Below, in pieces: positions 7,202-13,773 of a stretch of DNA of 14,434 nucleotides. Made by a program: the position numbers and the translations under genes. The stretch comes from Acidobacteriota bacterium (GTDB taxonomy: Bacteria > Acidobacteriota > Blastocatellia > Pyrinomonadales > Pyrinomonadaceae). Location: assembly GCA_003222835.1 (NCBI GenBank), contig QHXE01000140.1, positions 1 through 14,434 on the forward strand, written 5' to 3'. The notes below the pieces were generated by a model. That model was not told the DNA's origin and searched no databases. It saw only the letters and a program-made list of their open reading frames with translations. Position 1 is the first letter of the stretch, and every line of letters begins with the position of its first letter.

Positions 7202-8776
7202 ATGCAGAATCACTTGCTCACAATCCTGGTTCTCCTGCCGCTAATCGGCGCCGCGACGACGCTTGTCTATAGTTTCACTCCCGGCGCGCGCGCGTCGCAT
7301 CATCGTTGGATTGTCCTGGGCTTCACGACGCTCTCGTTCTTTGTGTCACTCCTGTTGCTTCAGGGCGCTGGTGGCAACATCGCATCGTTTCGTTTTGAAG
7401 AAAACTATTCCTGGATTACGTCTATCGGCGCGCGCTTCCACCTTGGCGTGGATGGGATCAGTCTCTGGCTCGTCTTGTTAACGACATTGCTGATGCCGAT
7501 TTCCATTCTTTCAAGCTGGACGGCCATCACCAAGCGACAGCTCACGTATTACATACTGATGTTACTGCTCGAATCGGCGATGATCGGCGTCTTCGTCTCA
7601 CTCGATCTGTTGCTGTTCTATCTTTTTTTCGAAGCGTCTCTGATCCCGATGTTCTTCCTAATCGGCATCTGGGGCGGCGAGCGAAAGATTTACGCCGCGG
7701 TCAAATTCTTTATCTATACATCGGTCGGCTCGCTGCTGATGCTGGTGGGCATTATCGCGCTCTATTTTATTCATCAGAAAACAACCGGCATTGCGACGTT
7801 TGATTACACGCTGCTCGTAGAGACTTTGCGAAGCGGTGCGCTAACAATCTCGCCGCGTGCGGAGTTCTGGCTGTTCCTGGCGTTCGCGTTTGCCTTCTGC
7901 ATCAAGGTGCCGCTATGGCCGCTGCATACATGGCTGCCTGACGCGCACACCGAAGCGCCCACCGCGGGGTCCGTCATTCTCGCTGGTATTCTGCTCAAGA
8001 TGGGAACGTACGGTTTACTGCGATTCAATTTTGGCCTTTTTCCGAACGCCGCGAAACAGTTTGCGCCGATTATGATCACACTGGCTGTCATCGGCATCAT
8101 CTACGGCGCGCTCGTCGCGATGGTGCAGCCGGATGTGAAGCGACTCGTGGCTTATTCATCAGTCAGCCATATGGGCTTTGTTGTGCTCGGTCTTTTTTCG
8201 TTCACCGAACAAGGAATGCAGGGGGCACTCTATCAAATGCTCAATCACGGTGTCTCAACCGGCGCGCTCTTTTTGTTCGTGGGCATGATTTACGAGCGCC
8301 GCCACACGCGCATTATTTCGGACTTCGGCGGTTTGGCCCGACCAATGCCGTGGTTCTCGGCGTTCTTCGTCATCGCTTCGCTCTCGTCGATCGGACTGCC
8401 GTTCCTAAATGGTTTTGTCGGCGAGCTCTTAATCATGCTGGGAGCGTGGACATCGACAATCATTCGCCACGCTTGGATTGTAACCATGCTGGCGGGAACT
8501 GGAGTCATTTGGGCTGCAGTGTACATGCTCTGGATGTTACAGCGCGTCATCTTCGGCACGAAGACCAGCGAAGCAAACGCCAAGCTCTCTGATCTAAATG
8601 CGCGCGAGATTGGATTGCTGGCGCCGCTGCTGGTGTTGATGTTCTTCATGGGCGTGTATCCAATGACGTTTCTGAGCCGCTCGCGGGCAAGCATTGAGGC
8701 GGTGCGGCAACTCGTTACTTCTCCGCGGTCGGGCGTAATGAATATGGCCGCGGCGACGAATGCGCCGCCTCGCTAG
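7202..8776 (+). CDS. nuoM: NADH-quinone oxidoreductase subunit M
   Basis: NuoM (ND4 family) is the middle antiporter-like proton-pumping subunit of complex I. The 524-residue product is full length, highly hydrophobic, with about 14 membrane helices. The key pump residues are visible: E144 in FFEASLIPMFF, K235 in FCIKVPLWPLHTWLPDAHTE, and K266 in GILLKMGTYGLLRF. The conserved VKRLVAYSSVSHMGFVVLG and LPFLNGFVGELLIM stretches are present. ATG 7202 starts at the first helix and overlaps the end of an upstream micro-frame (TAAATG). The stop is 9 bases from the next gene, so nuoM and tlpA are co-transcribed. No damage is seen. Confidence 0.97.
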   Translation: MQNHLLTILVLLPLIGAATTLVYSFTPGARASHHRWIVLGFTTLSFFVSLLLLQGAGGNIASFRFEENYSWITSIGARFHLGVDGISLWLVLLTTLLMPISILSSWTAITKRQLTYYILMLLLESAMIGVFVSLDLLLFYLFFEASLIPMFFLIGIWGGERKIYAAVKFFIYTSVGSLLMLVGIIALYFIHQKTTGIATFDYTLLVETLRSGALTISPRAEFWLFLAFAFAFCIKVPLWPLHTWLPDAHTEAPTAGSVILAGILLKMGTYGLLRFNFGLFPNAAKQFAPIMITLAVIGIIYGALVAMVQPDVKRLVAYSSVSHMGFVVLGLFSFTEQGMQGALYQMLNHGVSTGALFLFVGMIYERRHTRIISDFGGLARPMPWFSAFFVIASLSSIGLPFLNGFVGELLIMLGAWTSTIIRHAWIVTMLAGTGVIWAAVYMLWMLQRVIFGTKTSEANAKLSDLNAREIGLLAPLLVLMFFMGVYPMTFLSRSRASIEAVRQLVTSPRSGVMNMAAATNAPPR

Positions 8777-8785
8777 CTCGGTATC

Positions 8786-9361
8786 ATGAAGCAAGCCTAT
8801 CGAATCTTATTAGCCGCGTTATTTTTTATCGCGCTGGTTTGCGCCGCGCATCAACTGACTTTTGCACAACAGAACATCGCGAGCGTTGAACCGAAGCTGA
8901 AGTTCCAAGGTCTCGACGGTCGCGTCTACGACTTGGCTGACCAGCGGGGCAACGTCGTGCTGGTTTCGTTCGGGGCGACTTGGTGCGCACCGTGCAGCAC
9001 CGAGTTAAGGGAGTTGGAAGAACTGTTGGCGGAATATCAGAACCAGCCGGTAAAGTTTTACTGGGTCAGCATTGAAAGACCCGAAGAAATCAGCGATAAC
9101 GCCCTAAAGCGCTACGCGCGAGAACGAAAGGTAAGCTTCCCAGTGCTGCGCGACACCGCCAAAATGGTCTTTCTACAATTTTCACCGCGCGTGCGTCTGC
9201 CAATGATTGTAATGCTTGGCAAGGATGGCCGCGTCGATGCCCCCGTGCAGTTTGGCATGCGCACGCCTGCCGAAAGCTACAAGGCGGATATTCGGGCCCG
9301 GCTTAATAGGTTGTTAACTCAGAAGGTACGCTCAGGGTTAGTTCGTGTTTCTTCGTTTTGA
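8786..9361 (+). CDS. TlpA-like secreted thioredoxin-fold protein
   Basis: The 191-residue product starts with a signal peptide: K2, R6, a hydrophobic core at about 8-20, and a likely cleavage after the AQQ region near residue 28. It continues as a thioredoxin-fold domain of the AhpC/TSA or TlpA type. The redox motif W66-C67-A-P-C70 follows VVLVSFGAT, and the cis-proline P139 lies in RLPMIV. Such proteins act outside the cytoplasmic membrane in thiol reduction, for example of cytochrome c haem-binding cysteines or of disulfides during enzyme assembly; which of these applies cannot be read from sequence. It sits 9 bases after nuoM and before nuoN, an unusual place for a non-subunit gene. The last ten or so residues (GLVRVSSF) are encoded by the left arm of element G and look like an acquired tail. 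Confidence 0.85.
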   Translation: MKQAYRILLAALFFIALVCAAHQLTFAQQNIASVEPKLKFQGLDGRVYDLADQRGNVVLVSFGATWCAPCSTELRELEELLAEYQNQPVKFYWVSIERPEEISDNALKRYARERKVSFPVLRDTAKMVFLQFSPRVRLPMIVMLGKDGRVDAPVQFGMRTPAESYKADIRARLNRLLTQKVRSGLVRVSSF

Positions 9362-9444
9362 TTTCGTGTGATTTCGTGGATCGTTTGTTTTCGGTGGCCG
9401 ACGATCCACGAAACAACACGACGAAGTCGCAAACGCACACGAAC
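9341..9444. repeat. palindromic element G (tlpA/nuoN), overlapping the tlpA 3' end
   Basis: Two 44-base arms (9341-9384 and 9401-9444) are reverse complements, with a perfect inner 13 bp (TTTCGTGGATCGT with ACGATCCACGAAA), a perfect outer 8 bp (GTTCGTGT with ACACGAAC) and mismatches between. The loop is 16 bases. The first 21 bases of the element are the last seven codons of tlpA, including its stop. The right arm has the CCACGAAACAACACGACGAA style of alternating CAC and purine runs. Confidence 0.8.
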
Positions 9445-9484
9445 CGACGAATTGAGACGATAGTCTCGCTGTTTGACGCAGAAA

Positions 9485-11035
9485 ATGTTCTTAGCATTCC
9501 AAGCCGCCAATCCGGATATCAGCTTCTCGCTGATCGCGCCCGAAGTAATCGTCAGTGTTGCGGGCGTGATCGTGATGATGGTTGATGCTTTTTCCCGCCG
9601 CGGCCAGCGTTGGCTGACGGGAGGGCTGTCGATCATCGCTTTGATCGCCGCCGGTATTTCTTCACTCTGGCTTTGGGCCGCGGCGCCGCTCCAGCGAGCA
9701 GCGTTCAACGGCATGATTGTGCTGGACGAGTTGCGTCTGAGCTTCACGCTCATCTTCGTCATTGTCTCGATCCTAACGGTTCTGATCGCGTCGGTGTGGA
9801 TCGATGGCGAGAAACTGCCCGCGGGCGAGTTCCATTCGCTGCTATTGTTTGCGACCTGCGGCATGATGTTGATGGCTTCAGCGGGTGATTTGGTGATTGT
9901 TTTTCTCGGCCTGGAAATCCTTTCCATCGCCACTTACGTGCTGGCCGGCTTTCGCCGCACCGATGTTCGTTCGAATGAATCTTCATTGAAATATTTCATT
10001 CTCGGTTCGTTTGCCTCCGCATTTCTGCTTTACGGCATCGCTTTGATCTACGGAGCGACCGCGACTGAGACATTGCCAGGCACCACGAACATCTCGGCAA
10101 TCGCCGGACGCTTGGATCAATCGTTGTATCCGCCGCTCTTATTCGCGGGCATAGCGATGCTGATCGTTGGTTTTGGATTCAAGATCGCCACCGCGCCATT
10201 TCACGTCTGGACACCCGATGTTTACGAAGGCGCGCCCACGCCCGTAACCGCGTTTATGGCCGCCGGTCCAAAAGCTGCCGGGTTCGCTTCGTTCATGCGC
10301 GTCTTTCTATTTGGTTTTCCGATCGCGACTGTGGCCGCGAGCACCAGCGGCTATGCGCACCAAAGTTGGGTTGGCGCGCTGGCCATCATGGCAGTGCTGA
10401 CGATGACGATTGGTAACGTGGTGGCGATCGTGCAGAACAACGTCAAGCGCATGCTGGCTTATTCTTCGATCGCGCATGCCGGTTATGCGCTCCTGGGATT
10501 CGTCGCCGCAGGCGCCGCTTCGGATCCGTTGGAGAGAAGTACTGCCCTGACCGCCGTCACATTCTATCTGCTCACTTACGCCGTGATGAATATGGGCGCC
10601 TTCGGGATCGTCACCCTAATTGCTCGCAGCGGTGACCGGCGCAACGAGGTGGACGATTACAACGGCATCGGCTTCATTTCGCCGGTGCTGGCGTTCTCGC
10701 TTTCAATTTTTCTGTTGAGTTTGTTGGGCATACCGCTGACGGCGGGTTTCATGGGGAAGATCATGGTCTTCAGCGCCGCTCTGCGCGAAGGGTACGTTTG
10801 GTTGGTCGTCATAGCTGTGCTCAATACAGTAGTCTCGGCTTATTACTACTTGCGTCTGATTATAGTCATGTTCTTTCGCGAGCGAACCGAGGCCTGGGAG
10901 CCTCCGCGCATTCCTGCAAGCGTAGCGCTCGCACTCGTGCTAACGATTGTCGGAGTCTTTTATCTGGGCCTCTTTCCCGGACGAGTAATCAATGCGTTCA
11001 GTTCGCGGCCAGCCATCTCTCTGTCAGTTCGATAA
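9485..11035 (+). CDS. nuoN: NADH-quinone oxidoreductase subunit N
   Basis: NuoN (ND2 family) is the antiporter-like proton-pumping subunit closest to the NuoA/J/K/H region. From ATG 9485 the product is 516 residues, full length, with about 14 membrane helices. E144 in FLGLEILSIATYVLAGF and K233 in GFGFKIATAPFHVWTPDVYE match the conserved pump residues. NNVKRMLAYSSIAHAGYALLG and LSLLGIPLTAGFMGK are further signatures. A TTG 12 bases upstream is an alternative start, but ATG 9485 gives the compact N-terminus. No clear Shine-Dalgarno is visible. The stop is 3 bases before the next gene. No damage is seen. Confidence 0.96.
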   Translation: MFLAFQAANPDISFSLIAPEVIVSVAGVIVMMVDAFSRRGQRWLTGGLSIIALIAAGISSLWLWAAAPLQRAAFNGMIVLDELRLSFTLIFVIVSILTVLIASVWIDGEKLPAGEFHSLLLFATCGMMLMASAGDLVIVFLGLEILSIATYVLAGFRRTDVRSNESSLKYFILGSFASAFLLYGIALIYGATATETLPGTTNISAIAGRLDQSLYPPLLFAGIAMLIVGFGFKIATAPFHVWTPDVYEGAPTPVTAFMAAGPKAAGFASFMRVFLFGFPIATVAASTSGYAHQSWVGALAIMAVLTMTIGNVVAIVQNNVKRMLAYSSIAHAGYALLGFVAAGAASDPLERSTALTAVTFYLLTYAVMNMGAFGIVTLIARSGDRRNEVDDYNGIGFISPVLAFSLSIFLLSLLGIPLTAGFMGKIMVFSAALREGYVWLVVIAVLNTVVSAYYYLRLIIVMFFRERTEAWEPPRIPASVALALVLTIVGVFYLGLFPGRVINAFSSRPAISLSVR

Positions 11036-11038
11036 CAC

Positions 11039-11575
11039 ATGAAATCGGCTGCTGACTTGTTGTTGGATATTGAAGAGACAATGGGCGACTCATGGTTGCC
11101 GAGAATCTATCACGAACTCATTCTAAAGACGCGTACGCGCTCTTATGAATTTCCGGCGGTGCAAAAGCGCGTTGACCCACAGATTTACCACACCTTACTC
11201 GGGGTTGAATTGAAGGTCGGTCGACGGCGAATGCTTTGTCCCGACCTGGCAACGGCGCGTTATCTTGCAGTGTTCGCGCGCCTCGGTAGCCAAGCGGTCG
11301 CTATTCCCTACGACATCACAAGGATTTCCCTGGTTGCGGACGAACTTGAAAGATCCTGGCATCGCATGTTGCTTTTGGCCGACAGCATGACAACTGATCG
11401 AACTTCTGCGTTTCGCACTCGCCTTCGCAAGCTATTAATTGCTAAAGTACGGGAGGAGATTACCGCGGCCGGCCCCGGGCCGCGCATCCCCGAGTTCCAA
11501 CAAACAACAAGACAAAGAGAGCCGCCACCAAAAGGCACAAAATGCGCAAAAGAGTTTCAGAACCGCGAGCCGTAG
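11039..11575 (+). CDS. hypothetical protein, last gene of the nuo unit
   Basis: The 178-residue product is soluble, with no signal peptide or membrane segment. I do not recognise a family. Residues 1-145 look like a folded, mostly helical domain, with several W, Y and R residues (WLPRIYHELILKTRTRSYEF, LLGVELKVGRRRMLCPDLATA). The end, from about residue 146, is a low-complexity tail rich in P, Q, R and K; much of it is encoded by the left arm of element H, so the natural C-terminus may have been replaced. Only 3 bases separate it from nuoN, which argues for co-transcription, though not for a role in complex I. Single cysteines at residues 67 and 169 form no metal motif. Confidence 0.65.
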   Translation: MKSAADLLLDIEETMGDSWLPRIYHELILKTRTRSYEFPAVQKRVDPQIYHTLLGVELKVGRRRMLCPDLATARYLAVFARLGSQAVAIPYDITRISLVADELERSWHRMLLLADSMTTDRTSAFRTRLRKLLIAKVREEITAAGPGPRIPEFQQTTRQREPPPKGTKCAKEFQNREP

Positions 11576-11641
11576 CGACCGGATCAAAGCCAGCCCTTCT
11601 ATCTTTGATCTGTTTTATGCTTCTGGCGCCTTTTTGTGGCT
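11523..11641. repeat. nested palindromic element H, overlapping the end of the hypothetical gene
   Basis: Outer arms 11523-11550 and 11614-11641 are reverse complements at about 21 of 28 positions (GCCACCAAAAGGC on the left, GCCTTTTTGTGGC on the right). Inside is a perfect 8-bp hairpin, GATCAAAG (11582-11589) with CTTTGATC (11603-11610), with a 13-base loop. The nested layout is like element A. The left arm is translated as the tail of the preceding hypothetical protein. The right arm ends 11 bases before the amidotransferase start. Confidence 0.65.
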
Positions 11642-11652
11642 AAAATCTTCTG

Positions 11653-12594
11653 ATGACCCCTGAGACACACGAGCTTATCACCGGCGAAACTCAAAGCTCT
11701 GAAGTAATTGAGCCGCTTCCCTTCCCCTTCAATCAGCGCACGTTCTGCAACTACGAGCCTGTTGAGAAAAGTATCGATCAGGCGCGCGTGCTGATTGTCG
11801 ACAACCTGCTCCGCGACGAAAGCGATCTATCGGAGATGGCGCGAGCGGATTGGGGAAAAGACATTGCAGTTCAGCTCAAGCGCGAGCGCCAGATTGCCGT
11901 TTTGGCTTTGCAAAATATCGTTGCCAACGTCGAGCGTCTGGTTAAGCAACCCGAGACGCGCATCGTCCACGTGACTGCACTCACCGATAGCGTTACCGAG
12001 TTTCAACCCCATGCGATCGTGCTCAGCGGTACGCTGCGAGATTTCGATTACTACAAACCGGAAATCCTTGAAGCCTTTGCGAGGTTCGTTCGCCACACGA
12101 CGACACCCATGCTCGGCATCTGCGGTGGGCATCAACTCATCGGTTTGAGTTTTGGCGCGCGGGTCATCACCTTAGACAGCCGGGAGCAACGTGAGCGCCG
12201 CGACAATCGCATCACCGAATATCAATACCGTCTGGTGCGCATCACCGACCCCAGCAATCCGATCTTTGCCGGCATCGACAATCCGCAATCAAGCATCTGG
12301 CAGGATTACACCAAGGAAGGACGCATCCTGCGCGTCTGGCAAAACCACGGCCTGCAACTCGATCGCGTGCCCGAAGGATTCGCTCTGCTCGCAACTTCAT
12401 ATCTCTGCAAGAATCAAATGATGGTCAAGCGCTCTGACGGCCAGCTAATTTACTCCGTTCAGTTTCATCTGGAGAAATCTTTCGAAGACTGGAACAAGAG
12501 TCGCACCCGCTGGGAACACCCAAACGAATCGCGCGATGGAAGAATTCTGTTTGAGAATTTTCTTAGCGGCATTATTCGGAGGACTGAAAGATGA
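11653..12594 (+). CDS. class I glutamine amidotransferase-like protein
   Basis: The 313-residue product carries a class I (triad) glutamine amidotransferase domain, which releases ammonia from glutamine or, in relatives, hydrolyses gamma-glutamyl bonds. The nucleophile elbow is LGICGGHQLIG (C157). The partner residues are H272 and E274 in YSVQFHLEKSF, so a full Cys-His-Glu triad is present. The N-terminal 40 residues are unusual for the family, and the C-terminal part after the triad (to 313) is longer than a bare domain. No synthase or acceptor domain is fused or adjacent, so substrate and partner are unknown; a PuuD-like gamma-glutamyl hydrolase or an orphan GuaA-like domain are options. 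The stop overlaps the antitoxin start as ATGA, so the two are translationally coupled. Confidence 0.8.
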   Translation: MTPETHELITGETQSSEVIEPLPFPFNQRTFCNYEPVEKSIDQARVLIVDNLLRDESDLSEMARADWGKDIAVQLKRERQIAVLALQNIVANVERLVKQPETRIVHVTALTDSVTEFQPHAIVLSGTLRDFDYYKPEILEAFARFVRHTTTPMLGICGGHQLIGLSFGARVITLDSREQRERRDNRITEYQYRLVRITDPSNPIFAGIDNPQSSIWQDYTKEGRILRVWQNHGLQLDRVPEGFALLATSYLCKNQMMVKRSDGQLIYSVQFHLEKSFEDWNKSRTRWEHPNESRDGRILFENFLSGIIRRTER

Positions 12595-12806
12595 GCCAGA
12601 ATTTCGCCCAAGTCGTAGAGGCAGTAAAGGAGCTTTCGCTCGCCGAGAAAGAAGAGTTGCAAGAGTTACTTCGGAAGTATGCAATCGAGGAGAGGCGTCA
12701 AGAACTTCTGGAGGATCTTGAGGCTAGTCTTCAAGAATGGCGTGAAGGAAAACTAACGTTTTCCAGCGATATCGACACCCTCAAACAAGATCTCTCCCAT
12801 GATTGA
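12591..12806 (+). CDS. antitoxin of a type II toxin-antitoxin pair
   Basis: The 71-residue product is small, strongly charged and helical (VVEAVKELSLAEKEELQELL, then EERRQELLEDLEASLQEWRE), with an acidic C-terminus. This is typical of short antitoxins that wrap a RelE-type toxin and that may or may not bind DNA. No clear DNA-binding motif is visible. It is called by position: its ATG overlaps the amidotransferase stop (ATGA), and its last 8 bases overlap the toxin start. The coiled-coil character, size and overlap with a RelE-like frame support the call. The exact antitoxin family is not recognised. Confidence 0.7.
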   Translation: MSQNFAQVVEAVKELSLAEKEELQELLRKYAIEERRQELLEDLEASLQEWREGKLTFSSDIDTLKQDLSHD

Positions 12807-13068
12807 GATTTCGTTCAGCACATCGTTTCGCAAAGCATTCAAGCGAAAGGTCCGCGGTAATCCAACCCTGGAAGAGCGTTTCTGGGAACGAGTCGAAATC
12901 TTTGAAAACAATCCTTTTGACCCAAGACTGAGAACTCATAAGCTCACCGGGTCGATGCGAGATTGGTGGAGTTTCAGCATCGACTATGACTTAAGAGTCC
13001 TTTTTGTATTCGTCGAACCGGGCCGTGCTGTGTTTGGCAATATCGGGACCCATGACGAAGTCTATTGA
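12799..13068 (+). CDS. RelE/YafQ-type mRNA interferase toxin
   Basis: The 89-residue product fits the RelE/ParE-superfamily mRNA interferases, which cleave mRNA on the ribosome or act on related targets. It has the expected basic N-terminal helix (FRKAFKRKVRGNP) and the family stretch FDPRLRTHKLTGSMRDWWSF. It also has the strand pattern SIDYDLRVLFVF and the C-terminal IGTHDEVY, a common ending in this family. Start ATG 12799 overlaps the antitoxin by 8 bases, the usual coupled layout. Its 3' end overlaps the DNA glycosylase start by 17 bases. Active-site assignment cannot be made with certainty from sequence alone, but the frame is intact. Confidence 0.85.
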   Translation: MIEISFSTSFRKAFKRKVRGNPTLEERFWERVEIFENNPFDPRLRTHKLTGSMRDWWSFSIDYDLRVLFVFVEPGRAVFGNIGTHDEVY

Positions 13069-13720
13069 GGGGCATCGGAGAACCGCCACGCTAGGAACGC
13101 GTCTTTGTCGCGCAAATCTAGCTGCTGCCGCCGAATCGTTGGCAGCGCGCGATCCTCATCTCGCTTCAATCTATCAGGTTCATGGTGTGCCGCCGATGTG
13201 GGGAAGATCACAGGGTTTCGTTACTCTGTTGCGCATCGTTCTTGAGCAACAAGTTTCGCTGGTTTCCGCGCGTTCAATATTCGAGCGACTCAAGGCGAAC
13301 ATTCAACCCTTTACGGCTGAGCGCTTCATCGAGACAGGTGAACGTTACTTGCGCTCGCTCGGCGTGACTCGACAGAAAGCGCACTACTGCGTCAAGGTGG
13401 CGCAAGCCTTCGTCGAAGGTCGTTTGAATGGAATTGGCAGAATGAGCGATGAAGATGCGCACGCGGCTCTGCTCAGCATCAAAGGTGTCGGCCCATGGAC
13501 GGCGAACATTTATCTGCTAATGGCCCTCAGACGGCCTGACATCTGGCCCGACGGCGATGTAGCGCTGGCCACGGCGGTCAGCAAACTCCGCAAAATGAAG
13601 GCACGTCCTTCGTTCATTGAACTCTCGCAAATCGCCGAAAACTGGCGGCCGTATCGTTCGGTTGCCGCGCGGATGTTGTGGCAATACTATCTGGCCGAGC
13701 GCCGTACATTCGTTTCCTGA
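13052..13720 (+). CDS. AlkA-type DNA-3-methyladenine glycosylase
   Basis: The product removes alkylated bases, such as 3-methyladenine, in base excision repair. From ATG 13052 it is 222 residues. An upstream TTG in the same frame (13004) would add residues with no family match, so the ATG is preferred. The helix-hairpin-helix signature is LLSIKGVGPWTANIYLLMAL (residues 140-159), with the hairpin GVGPWTA at 145-151. The catalytic aspartate is most likely D169 in WPDGDVAL. RPYRSVAARMLWQYYL near the C-terminus also matches the superfamily. It lacks the extra N-terminal domain of the longer AlkA, so it resembles the short DNA-3-methyladenine glycosylase 2 type. Its start lies within the toxin gene, so translation is coupled. 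Confidence 0.88.
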   Translation: MTKSIEGHRRTATLGTRLCRANLAAAAESLAARDPHLASIYQVHGVPPMWGRSQGFVTLLRIVLEQQVSLVSARSIFERLKANIQPFTAERFIETGERYLRSLGVTRQKAHYCVKVAQAFVEGRLNGIGRMSDEDAHAALLSIKGVGPWTANIYLLMALRRPDIWPDGDVALATAVSKLRKMKARPSFIELSQIAENWRPYRSVAARMLWQYYLAERRTFVS

Positions 13721-13773
13721 TCAGCACTGACTAATGCTCATCTGTGTGAATGTTCGCGTACTGATCTGATTAG

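Noticed and set aside
9319..9933. 204-codon - strand frame across tlpA, element G and nuoN
   Set aside because: Opposite well-supported genes, S/T/I-rich low-quality translation, and it crosses the palindrome.
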